NCBI GenBank assembly: GCA_937889015.1
Contig: CALARR010000227.1
Span: 1 to 64,000, forward strand
DNA: 64,000 nucleotides
DNA from: an uncultured Planctomycetales bacterium
Lineage (GTDB): Bacteria > Planctomycetota > Planctomycetia > Pirellulales > Thermoguttaceae
Direction: 5' to 3'
The notes under the pieces are model-generated. The model saw nothing but the letters and a program-made list of their open reading frames with translations. It was not told where the DNA came from and did not search any database. The translations under genes were made by a program, and so were the position numbers. Position 1 is the stretch's first letter. Each line of letters begins with the position of its first letter. Of this stretch, positions 40,500 through 48,888 are shown one piece after another.

Positions 40500-42542
40500 A
40501 TGCGGAACTGGGTTGCCGCGATGACGGTCTTGACGCTCTTGGCCCTGGCTGCGGTGGCCGGCGCCAAGCATCCCGAAGACCAATACGGCAGAGAGTTGCC
40601 GATTGTCGGCCAATTGGGCTGCGGGCCGGCGATGGACGTGGCGCTGGACGGAGATCGGCTCTATGCCATCGGCGGCGGATGCCTGTACGTGGCCGACGCC
40701 ACCGATCCGGCTGCGCCCAAGATCATCGGCAAGCTTGGCGGTCTGGGTTCTGTGCGGCAGATCGTCGTGCGCAACGGTGTGGCCTACATCACCTCGCGCG
40801 AGGACGGCCTGTTTGTGGTCGACGTGCGGCACGCGGAACGGCCGGAGCTGTTGTGCCACTACGACACGATCGAGTTGGCCACGGGCATTGCGGTTTCAGG
40901 AGACGTGGCCTTCGTGGCCTGCCGGAACTGCGGTGTGGAACTGATCGACGTGCGCGATCCGCGCCGTCCGATCCACATGAGCACCGTGCGCACCGGCGAA
41001 GCCCAATCGGTCACCGCGCGCCACGGCATCCTGTTTGCCGGGGTCTGGGGCACCAGTGAGGTGGTTGTCTGCGACGTACGCGATCCGTGGCATCCGCGCA
41101 TCCTGAGCAAGGTCCCCCTGGACGGCTATGGCGATGGCGTGGAGGTGCACGGCAAGTATTGCTTTGCCGCGACCGGGCATCATTCCCGGGCCACGCCCCG
41201 GAAGAACGAGGGCGACCCGGGATTCGGACGCGGACACGGCATGGAGATCTTCGATGTAGAAGATCCGGGCCAACCGCGGTTCGTGGCGCGGATCAAGCTG
41301 CCAGTCTGGTATCGCATTGGCATGGACATGTGGGACGTGATCCCTTCGGGCCGGCACGCCTTTGTGGCGGACACGTACAACGGCGTGTTTGTGATCGACG
41401 TGGCAGACGTGTCGCAGCCCCGGCTGGTGGCCCACTGCCAATTGCCGATTCGGCCGGGCAAGAATGATCCGACGCCGGTCGGCGGGATGGCGATCGGCAA
41501 GGGGTGCATCTATGTGGCCGGGGCCTGGAGCGATGTGCACGTGATCCGCGCTGAGGGGCTGGCTCAGCCGGTTGTGCCCGAGCCGGACCGGGCTCCGGTC
41601 ATCCCGCCGCGCGGCGACTTGCCGAGCAACGCGCTGTATACGGTCTATGAGGCGGGAGGCCAGGTGTATGCGGTCGCGCCCGACGGTCAACAGGCGTGGA
41701 TTGCGGCCGGAATGGCGGGCGTGCAGTTGGTGGCGATCGAACCCCAGGTGAAGAAGTTGGCGCAGTATCGGACCGAAGGGTTTGCCATGGATGTGAAGAT
41801 CCAGGGCGACCGGCTCTACGTGGCCGAAGCGATGGGAGGATTGTCGATCTGGAAGCGTGGGGTGGCGGGCGAGCTGACTTGCCTGGGCCGATACCGAGTG
41901 CCAGGCGAATCGATCAAGCAGGTGGTGGTTCCCTCGCCCGGCAAGTACGCCTTGCTGCATGTAGGGGCGAGCCGTCTGCAGATTGTCGACGTATCGGATC
42001 CGAGTCAGGTTCGCTGTGTGCTGCGAGACTCGCGACTGGGGCTGTTCTACAGTCTGCCTTTGGTCAACGGCCTGACGGAGGGCCGCTATGCCTGTTGCCA
42101 ATGGCACGTCACGGGCCTTTACTGGTACGATCTGGGCGGCGAGAAGCCGCGTTACACGGGCGACAACTTCGGCGGCCGCGTGAGCGCGGACAACGGGGCC
42201 ACGCCGCTGGGCGACAAGCTCTTGCTGGTCTACGGGGGGAAATACTTGTTGACCGAGCGGAGCGAGACGCGGTCGCCGAGCGAACTGCCGCAGTATGCGA
42301 TTTCCGGATGTAGGCTCAACGGCAAGCCGACCCTTGACGGGCAACGTCTTTACACCTCCAGCCGCTATACGGGCCAGGTGTGCGCGGTGGACATCGGCCA
42401 AATCGACAAGCCGCGTCTGCTGAGTCGGCTGGAACTTGCGGAACATCCGGGGGTCATCGCCGTGGAACAGGGCTTGCCTTTGATCCCGGGGGGTTATCAG
42501 GGGTTGGTGATTTGGCATGCGATGCGGCAGAAGCTCGACTGA
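40500..42542 (+). CDS. Secreted LVIVD-repeat beta-propeller protein
   Basis: This 680-residue protein has a signal peptide (VLTLLALAAVAGA). It is built from about 40-residue repeats with LYAIGGGCLYVADATDP-, GLFVVDVRHAERP-, GVELIDVRDPRRP- and GVFVIDVADVSQP-like units, the pattern of LVIVD/choice-of-anchor propellers. It has no catalytic motif that I can name; such proteins bind substrate or partner proteins at the surface. ATG 40500 is used because GGGAG lies eight bases ahead. It follows the GH-A gene by 84 bases and may be in the same transcript. Confidence 0.8.
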   Translation: MRNWVAAMTVLTLLALAAVAGAKHPEDQYGRELPIVGQLGCGPAMDVALDGDRLYAIGGGCLYVADATDPAAPKIIGKLGGLGSVRQIVVRNGVAYITSREDGLFVVDVRHAERPELLCHYDTIELATGIAVSGDVAFVACRNCGVELIDVRDPRRPIHMSTVRTGEAQSVTARHGILFAGVWGTSEVVVCDVRDPWHPRILSKVPLDGYGDGVEVHGKYCFAATGHHSRATPRKNEGDPGFGRGHGMEIFDVEDPGQPRFVARIKLPVWYRIGMDMWDVIPSGRHAFVADTYNGVFVIDVADVSQPRLVAHCQLPIRPGKNDPTPVGGMAIGKGCIYVAGAWSDVHVIRAEGLAQPVVPEPDRAPVIPPRGDLPSNALYTVYEAGGQVYAVAPDGQQAWIAAGMAGVQLVAIEPQVKKLAQYRTEGFAMDVKIQGDRLYVAEAMGGLSIWKRGVAGELTCLGRYRVPGESIKQVVVPSPGKYALLHVGASRLQIVDVSDPSQVRCVLRDSRLGLFYSLPLVNGLTEGRYACCQWHVTGLYWYDLGGEKPRYTGDNFGGRVSADNGATPLGDKLLLVYGGKYLLTERSETRSPSELPQYAISGCRLNGKPTLDGQRLYTSSRYTGQVCAVDIGQIDKPRLLSRLELAEHPGVIAVEQGLPLIPGGYQGLVIWHAMRQKLD

Positions 42543-42778
42543 ACCTTGCGTTGCCAAGGCCGTGACGGAGCATGCTTGGGCATCAGAAGAGGAGTATCGT
42601 GGCTGTCCCGCCCGTGGCCCTGGAAGACCGGCCTCACGGCATTATTTGCCTGGGACGCAATATTGCCCTCGATGGAGTTAATGTCCCCTGTTCCAACCGC
42701 CCACATCGATGTACGACAGTCCCCACGTATGGGCCTTTGGGGGTGTATCTGCTAGAATAGAAGCGGAGGGTCCAGGGA

Positions 42779-43009
42779 ATGATGAAATCTGTTCAGGGTG
42801 TCTATCGTGACGGCAGAATCGAATTGACGGAGCCGGTTCCTTCGGGCGTGGCTGGACCTGTGATTGTCACGTTCTTGGCATCGCCCGGGACGGTCGATCT
42901 CTCGCAACGGGGGATCGATGAACGACAAGCGGCCGACCTGAAGGGACGGCTGGCGGCATTTGCCGAAGACTGGCAGCGGCCCGAAATGGACGTCTACGAT
43001 GCCCTATAG
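42779..43009 (+). CDS. Antitoxin-like protein (AF2212/DUF104-type)
   Basis: This 76-residue protein starts MMKSVQGVYRDGRIELTEPV, the short beta-hairpin N-terminus of AF2212-like antitoxins, and ends EMDVYDAL, a C-terminal tail typical of antitoxins that wrap the partner toxin. GGAGG lies nine bases before the first ATG; a second ATG is adjacent. It overlaps the toxin gene by 11 bases, so the two are coupled. It should neutralise the PemK-like toxin and repress its own promoter. The preceding 236 bases hold only a possible TAGAAT -10 hexamer (42753-42758) without a matching -35. Confidence 0.75.
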   Translation: MMKSVQGVYRDGRIELTEPVPSGVAGPVIVTFLASPGTVDLSQRGIDERQAADLKGRLAAFAEDWQRPEMDVYDAL

Positions 43010-43346
43010 CCGCGGCGATGTGGTACTGGTGCTGTTTCCTGATTCCAACCTGCGTACGGCGAAGCGCAGGCCAGCGCTCGTAATCCAGGCGGACGGATTG
43101 GAGACAGGCTTGCCGCAGACGATTGTGGCGATGATCACGAGCAATTTGGATCGGGCCAATCACCTCAGTCGCTTGCGGATCGCGAGTGACTCTCTCGAAG
43201 GCCGGGAAATGGGGTTGCTCGCTGACTCGGTCGTCATGACCGATAATCTCGCCACGGTGTTGTATCAGGAGATTGACCGACGGATCGGTCAGTGCCGTCA
43301 GATGACAGCCATCGACACCGCGCTTGGCCACACGCTTGGTCTTTAG
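42999..43346 (+). CDS. PemK/MazF family toxin (endoribonuclease)
   Basis: This 115-residue protein has the PemK pattern: YSRGDVVLVLFPDSN, then AKRRPALVIQADGLE and VAMITSNL, with ADSVVMTDN and LYQEIDRRIGQ near the end. The family cuts single-stranded mRNA. The start at 42999 overlaps the antitoxin gene by 11 bases. The length is close to typical. It is the only toxin-antitoxin pair seen in the window and sits between carbohydrate genes. Confidence 0.82.
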   Translation: MPYSRGDVVLVLFPDSNLRTAKRRPALVIQADGLETGLPQTIVAMITSNLDRANHLSRLRIASDSLEGREMGLLADSVVMTDNLATVLYQEIDRRIGQCRQMTAIDTALGHTLGL

Positions 43347-43443
43347 GACACCGCTGGGCTGCCGTAGGCCGTCGATTGCCTGGGAATGCCGGTCACGTGC
43401 TGTTCAGCATATTCCACCCAATGTGATCTTGGAGCACGACGTC

Positions 43444-45918
43444 ATGAGCTTCCATCCGACCGCATTTGGCATCGGCCCCACAGCTAGTATCGCCAGTCTG
43501 AGCGGCGGGGGGCAATCAGGCCACCGCCACGTGCTGGGACCAGTTCTGATGCTTCTGCTCCACAGTCCCTTGCTGGCGAATGCGGCCGATGGTCTTCAAG
43601 AGGGGGAGACGCTCAAGGCCCTGGTGCGAGCCGAGCAGGCGGGGCCGAACCTCTTGCAGGCCGACGCCTGGCGCGCGTACGAAAAGGGGTTCCTGCCCGA
43701 AGCCGACGCCCTGCTGTGCGACAACGGTTCGGAGGCCACCTTGCGCCGCGGTGCGGTGCAGACGGTGGAACTCAACCAGCGCGTGCCCGAGCCGATCGTC
43801 GCCTCGGCCTGGAGCAAGGCTCAAGCCGTGAGCGGGAACCGCGACTCGAACTATGCGGTGTACCTGGACCTCGTTTACCAGGATGGCACGCCCCTGTGGG
43901 GCCAAGCGGCGCCCTTCGAGGTCGGCACGCATGATTGGCAGCAGGGGCAGTTGGTGGTGCTGCCGGAGAAGCCGGTCAAGCGCGTGAGTTTCTATCTGTT
44001 GTTGCGTGGACATTCGGGCCGGGCGTGGTTCCGGCAGCCGGAATTGCGCGCGATTTCCACGCCGCAGGGCGTGGTTCGCTTCGATGGCGTGCCCGTCGTT
44101 CCGCAGACCAAGGCCGAAGAGGGGTTCCAAGTCCGCGACGTCGGCGCCGGCGGCGATTTCGTGCGGATCGGCCGGCAAGCGTTGGACCTGAAGCTGCACG
44201 TTCAGCGGAGCGCGCAGGCCAACGCCGAGTTCTTTGACGTGGAATTGACCGACGCCAGCGGCAAGGACCGCGCGGTCACCCTGCTGTACGCCATTCCCGT
44301 GAAGTCGCAGGACGCCCAGTGGTTTGATTCCCTGCGGTTGGCGATTTCCGCGCAGGCCCGGCCCGAGCACATGTGGGCCAGCGCGTTCGGGGCGGGCATG
44401 GGGCGGTTGTCGCGTTGGCCGCTGGCGGCCGTGGGAGCGTGGCGCCAGGGCCAGGCCCTGGGCATCGACATGACACAGCCGGCGTTTTTCCGGGTGGGAT
44501 ACCATTCGGGCACGGGCGAGTTGTTCCTGGCCTACGACCTGGGCTTGACGCCCGAGAAGCCGTCGGCCAAGGTCCGCTTCTGCAAGTTCGGCTTTGATCC
44601 GGCCTGGGGGTTGCGCGGGGCGTTGGCCGCCTACTACGAGTTGTTTCCGGAGCACTTCCGCTGCCGCACGCCAGAGCAGGGCTTGTGGATGCCGTTTGCC
44701 AAGATCAGCGCCGTGCGCGGCTGGGAGGATTTCGGCTTCAAGTTCAAGGAAGGCAACAACGAGACCGCATGGGACGACAAGCACGGGATCATCACCTTCC
44801 GTTACACCGAGCCCATGACCTGGTGGATGAAGATGCCCGCGGAGATGCCGCGCACGATGGAGGCGGCCCTGGCCGAGGCCCGGCGTCTGGCCGACGAGAA
44901 GCAAGACCCGCGCGCCAAGGCCCTGTTGACCAGCGGCTATCACAACGCCCAGGGCCAGATTCCGGCCCGACTGCTGGACACGCCCTGGTGCAACGGGGCC
45001 GTGTGGAGCATGAACAGCATGCCGGGGATTGCGGGCGAGATCACGGATTTCAAGCTCAAGTGGAACGGCGAGCTGCGCGAACAGCTTTACGGTCCGAGTC
45101 GCAAGAACGATCTGGACGGCGAGTACATTGACTCCAGCGAAGGGTACGTGACGGATGAGTTGGACTTCCGCCGTGAGCATTTCGCCGCGGCGCGGACTCC
45201 GCTCTGCTTTTCTCCGGGCGGACATCGTCCAGCCATCTTCCGCGGCCTGATTGCGTTCGAGTACGTGGCCGGAATTGCGGCCGACATGCACGGGATGGGC
45301 AAACTGATGATGGCCAACGGGGCGCCGGGACGATTGTGCTGGCTGGCGCCGTTGCTGGAGGTCATGGGCACCGAGACCAACTGGAACCGCGGCGGCAAGT
45401 GGCAGCCTATGAGCGACAACGAGATGCTCTTCCGCCGCGGTTTGTGCCGCGGCAAGCCCTATTGCTTCCTGATGAATACGGTGTTCGAGGAGTTTTCCAG
45501 CGAACTGGTCGAGAAGTACATGAAACGCTCGCTGGCCTACGGGATGTTTCCGGGCTTCTTCAGTCACAATGCGTCGCAGGGACACTACTTCACGCGGCCC
45601 GAACTCTATGACCGCGACCGGCCGCTGTTTCAGCGTTATGTACCGTTGTGCAAACGCGTGGCGGAGGCCGGCTGGGAACCGGTCACCCTGGCCCGCTCGA
45701 GCGACGAGCGCGTGTATGTGGAGCGATTCGGCCAGCGTTACCTGACCGTGCTCAACGACAGCGATCAACCGCGCACGGCGACCATCCACCTGGACGGCCT
45801 GCGCGCCGCCGCGGGACAGGATCTGGTTACCGGCCGGCGAATCGATTTCAACGAGGGGCGCGCCACACTCACCTTGGAACCCGAAGACGTGGCCCTGATT
45901 GAAGTAACGAGGCAGTGA
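43444..45918 (+). CDS. Secreted protein of unknown family, hydrolase-like
   Basis: This is an 824-residue protein. The start ATG 43444 (GGAG nine bases ahead) gives a long N-terminus followed by a signal-like VLGPVLMLLLHSPLLANA. It has a beta-rich N-terminal half and a TIM-barrel-like C-terminal half with DGEYIDSSEGYVTDELDF, where paired acidic residues sit on a strand end as in glycoside hydrolases, and FMLNDS-like end strands (RYLTVLNDSDQPRTATI). I do not recognise an established family. Its stop codon overlaps the next gene (TGATG) and the two proteins are probably made together. Confidence 0.65.
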   Translation: MSFHPTAFGIGPTASIASLSGGGQSGHRHVLGPVLMLLLHSPLLANAADGLQEGETLKALVRAEQAGPNLLQADAWRAYEKGFLPEADALLCDNGSEATLRRGAVQTVELNQRVPEPIVASAWSKAQAVSGNRDSNYAVYLDLVYQDGTPLWGQAAPFEVGTHDWQQGQLVVLPEKPVKRVSFYLLLRGHSGRAWFRQPELRAISTPQGVVRFDGVPVVPQTKAEEGFQVRDVGAGGDFVRIGRQALDLKLHVQRSAQANAEFFDVELTDASGKDRAVTLLYAIPVKSQDAQWFDSLRLAISAQARPEHMWASAFGAGMGRLSRWPLAAVGAWRQGQALGIDMTQPAFFRVGYHSGTGELFLAYDLGLTPEKPSAKVRFCKFGFDPAWGLRGALAAYYELFPEHFRCRTPEQGLWMPFAKISAVRGWEDFGFKFKEGNNETAWDDKHGIITFRYTEPMTWWMKMPAEMPRTMEAALAEARRLADEKQDPRAKALLTSGYHNAQGQIPARLLDTPWCNGAVWSMNSMPGIAGEITDFKLKWNGELREQLYGPSRKNDLDGEYIDSSEGYVTDELDFRREHFAAARTPLCFSPGGHRPAIFRGLIAFEYVAGIAADMHGMGKLMMANGAPGRLCWLAPLLEVMGTETNWNRGGKWQPMSDNEMLFRRGLCRGKPYCFLMNTVFEEFSSELVEKYMKRSLAYGMFPGFFSHNASQGHYFTRPELYDRDRPLFQRYVPLCKRVAEAGWEPVTLARSSDERVYVERFGQRYLTVLNDSDQPRTATIHLDGLRAAAGQDLVTGRRIDFNEGRATLTLEPEDVALIEVTRQ

Positions 45919-47120
45919 TGAGCAATATGCAGCGGCGGGAGTTCATGGCCACGGCAGTGGCCGGATACGGGGCTTGGGGTTGGACGCAAGCAAGCGGGTT
46001 TGCTGCAGACTCGAGCAGCCGCATCCCCCGGCCCTGTGCGCCCACGGCCTGGCAGAAGCAGGGCGTGGTGCTCCCGGCCGATCAAGGGTGGATTCAGAGC
46101 TTCACCTGCTCGGTCGAACCGTTGGATCGCGGCCGGTGGCGGCTATGGTACACGCAGCGCGTGCTTCCCGAAGGATCGCGCAAGATCGGCATTGCCGAAG
46201 GCCGGCCCGGCGAGCCGATGAAGCGGACTGCGGCGGTGGTGTCGCCAGGCGAGCCGGCCGACGCCCCGCTGGCGATCGGCAACTTGCCGGAAGGGTGGCA
46301 GCCGGTCCAGCCGGTGTATTTGCGGTTGAACAACGGCCGGCACCGGTTGTACTTCTGGGCCCACGGGCCGAAGGTGGTGCGCTACCTGGCTGCCGAGAGC
46401 GAAGATGGCCGACGCTACAAGGTGCTGGATCCCGGCCGGCCGGTGCTCTATCATCCGGCCGATCGGGCCGTGGATGGAAAAGCGGCAGTGGAGGCGGGAC
46501 TGTCGCGCAGGGCCAGGCAGGTTGCCACGAAGCCGGACAGCGAACCGTTGGCGCCGGCCTTGCTGGTGTCGAACGACGCCACGAACGTGTATCAACTGGC
46601 CGATGGCAGCTTCGAGATGTACTCGGTGGGACTGGTGGAGGTGGAGAAGGGCCAGCCGGGCTACATGGCCCACGACAACACGCCGGGCTGGCTCCGCGTG
46701 ATCGACCGCTATCGCAGCGAAGATGGCCTGCGGTTCACCGAACGGCAACGCGTGATCGTGGCCGACGAGCAGGACCCGGCCGACATGCAGTTCTACTACC
46801 TGGCCGTCAACCATACGCCGCAGGGGCGCATGGGCATGCTGGGCCACTATCGCGTGCAGGCCCAAACCATGGACCTGGAATGGTGTTTTTCGGCCGATGG
46901 GCAGCATTGGCAGCGGCCGGTGCGGCAGGCGTGGATTCCACGCGGTCAGCCGGGCGAGCCCGACAGCTATATGATCTACGCCTGCCATGCCCTGGTCTGC
47001 CACGAGAAGCGGTGGCACTTGTTCTATACGGCGGCCAACTGGGCGCACAACAAGAAGCACTCGTACGGGCCGCCGGAACAGGTTGTGATGTATGCCGTGT
47101 GCGACCGGCCTTGGTCTTGA
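45918..47120 (+). CDS. Secreted five-bladed propeller protein, GH32/GH43-like
   Basis: This 400-residue protein begins MSNMQRREFMATAVAGYGAW, a twin-arginine-type signal. Propeller-type strands include WRLWYTQR, HRLYFWAHG, FEMYSVGLVEVEKG, YRSEDGLRF, FSADGQHWQRP and WHLFYTAANW. These resemble arabinanase/levanase-like five-blade propellers and Asp-box-type strands. I see no certain catalytic trio, so the hydrolase function is inferred only. It starts one base inside the stop of the preceding gene. The 86 bases to the kinase gene hold nothing clear. Confidence 0.65.
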   Translation: MSNMQRREFMATAVAGYGAWGWTQASGFAADSSSRIPRPCAPTAWQKQGVVLPADQGWIQSFTCSVEPLDRGRWRLWYTQRVLPEGSRKIGIAEGRPGEPMKRTAAVVSPGEPADAPLAIGNLPEGWQPVQPVYLRLNNGRHRLYFWAHGPKVVRYLAAESEDGRRYKVLDPGRPVLYHPADRAVDGKAAVEAGLSRRARQVATKPDSEPLAPALLVSNDATNVYQLADGSFEMYSVGLVEVEKGQPGYMAHDNTPGWLRVIDRYRSEDGLRFTERQRVIVADEQDPADMQFYYLAVNHTPQGRMGMLGHYRVQAQTMDLEWCFSADGQHWQRPVRQAWIPRGQPGEPDSYMIYACHALVCHEKRWHLFYTAANWAHNKKHSYGPPEQVVMYAVCDRPWS

Positions 47121-47206
47121 ACAGATCGCGGTGTTGGCCGTGCCGGCGATGGAGCGTCGTTGAGCGATTGCTTTTCTGAGGCTCAACCAACCCAGAGGCG
47201 CCTGCC

Positions 47207-48814
47207 ATGAACGCACCCGGCCAACCCGAACCGACCCTTGAGCATTTGGCCCAACCTGTGGCGGCGGTTCCGCGCAAGTGGGCCCTGGACGTCTCGCTGC
47301 CGAAGATGAAGCTCGTGGCGGGCACCCAGCCCGAGTTCTCCGACGAAACCGCAGGGCTGCTGCGGAGCCGGCTGCAGGCGGCCACGCTGATTCTTTCGTT
47401 CCTGTTGGCGGCGGCCCTGGTCGGGAACTTCTTTTCAGACTACGCCCCTTTGCCGGTGCTGCGTGTGGCGATCTTCGCCCTGTTTGTCGCCAGCTATCTG
47501 CTACTGCGCGGGCCGCGGCGATTGTCGTTGGGGCAACTCCGCTGGATGGAGGCGGTGATCTTCGGCGCGCTGTTGGTGCAGATGTTGCTGATGATGGGCA
47601 CGCGACTGGTGGCCTTTGCCCGACTGGGCGACAGCCTCTCGCTGGTGTCGGCCGAGCACGTCTATCTTTCGGCCTGGGCGGTGATGATTTTGACCTACGG
47701 CATTCTGATGCCCAACACGTGGCGGCGCGCCTTGGCGGTCCTGCTGCCCGCCGCGTGCCTCCCATACGGGCTGGTCCTTTGGCTGCGGTGGCAGGTGCCG
47801 GCCGTGGAAGTGGCCTGCCAGGCGGACAAGCTCGGCACGCCGGTGCCGATGCCCTTCGTGGCCGTGCTGATCGCCGTGTTCGGCACGCACGTGATTACCT
47901 CGATCCGCCGCGAGGCCTTCAAGGCCAAGCAACTGGGGCAGTACGTGTTGCGGGACAAGCTGAGCACGGGCGGGATGGGCGAGGTCTATCGGGGCGAACA
48001 TCAACTGCTCAAACGGCCTTGCGCCGTCAAACTCATTCGGCCGGACCGGCGTACGGATGCCGAAGTCCTGGCCCGCTTCCAACGCGAAGTGCAGGCCACA
48101 GCCAAGCTCACGCATTGGAATACGGTGGAGATCTACGACTATGGCCACGCCGACGACGGCACCTTCTACTACGTGATGGAACTGCTGCCCGGACTGAGCC
48201 TGGAAGACCTGGTCAAGTTTCACGGGCCGCTGCCGGCGGCGCGGGTTGTACATTTTCTGATGCAGGTGTGCTGTGCGCTGCGCGAGGCGCATGCCAAGGG
48301 GTTGATTCATCGCGACATCAAGCCGGCCAACATCATCGCCGCAGAGCGGGGTGGCGTGTACGACGTGGCCAAGCTGCTGGACTTTGGACTGGTGCGGGAG
48401 CAGGCCAGCCAAGGGAGCGATCTGGGTTTGACCCAGCCCGGGGCCTTCAGCGGCTCGCCCTTGTACATGTGTCCAGAGCAGTCCAAGAGCTACGACCGGC
48501 TGGACGCGCGGAGCGATATCTACTCGTTGGGCGCCGTGGCTTACTACCTGGTGACCGGTCGGCCGCCGTTTGTGCGCGACACGATTTGGGAAGTGATCGA
48601 CGCTCACACTCGGGCCGCGGTGGACGCGCCGAGCGCGATCAACGCGGCAGTGCCCGGCGACCTGGAGGCGGTGATCCTGCGGTGCCTGGCCAAGGCTCCG
48701 GCCGAACGCTATCAGGACATGGAGAGCCTGCGTGAGGCGCTTGGGCAGTGTGTCTGTGCGTGCCAGTGGACGGATCAGCAGGCAGCAGAGTGGTGGCGGA
48801 CGGTCGAGGAATAG
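47207..48814 (+). CDS. Membrane-anchored Ser/Thr protein kinase (Hanks type)
   Basis: This is a 535-residue protein. About residues 60-240 have six hydrophobic helices. The kinase domain begins near 243 (LRDKLSTGGMGEVYRG glycine loop), with PCAVKLIRP (ATP lysine), LIHRDIKPANII (catalytic loop, about 367-378), LLDFGLVRE (metal loop) and SPLYMCPEQ in place of APE. All key catalytic residues are present, so it should be active. Most kinases of this type have the kinase domain N-terminal to one transmembrane helix; here a six-helix membrane part is N-terminal. No signal or target is visible in the neighbours. Confidence 0.88.
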   Translation: MNAPGQPEPTLEHLAQPVAAVPRKWALDVSLPKMKLVAGTQPEFSDETAGLLRSRLQAATLILSFLLAAALVGNFFSDYAPLPVLRVAIFALFVASYLLLRGPRRLSLGQLRWMEAVIFGALLVQMLLMMGTRLVAFARLGDSLSLVSAEHVYLSAWAVMILTYGILMPNTWRRALAVLLPAACLPYGLVLWLRWQVPAVEVACQADKLGTPVPMPFVAVLIAVFGTHVITSIRREAFKAKQLGQYVLRDKLSTGGMGEVYRGEHQLLKRPCAVKLIRPDRRTDAEVLARFQREVQATAKLTHWNTVEIYDYGHADDGTFYYVMELLPGLSLEDLVKFHGPLPAARVVHFLMQVCCALREAHAKGLIHRDIKPANIIAAERGGVYDVAKLLDFGLVREQASQGSDLGLTQPGAFSGSPLYMCPEQSKSYDRLDARSDIYSLGAVAYYLVTGRPPFVRDTIWEVIDAHTRAAVDAPSAINAAVPGDLEAVILRCLAKAPAERYQDMESLREALGQCVCACQWTDQQAAEWWRTVEE

Positions 48815-48888
48815 CGACAGCCATCGTGCCGAGGCGGCATGCGAGGTCCTGTTCTTGCGGGGCGCGGCGTTTCTGCCTCATGCGGGAC

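Noticed and set aside
42729..42758. Sigma-70 promoter for the toxin-antitoxin pair
   Set aside because: TAGAAT is present but no acceptable -35 hexamer lies 16-18 bases upstream.
43516..45789. 757-codon minus-strand open frame opposite the unknown secreted protein
   Set aside because: No start signal or motif, and the opposite strand forms a one-base overlap with the next gene and a signal peptide, so it is the real one.
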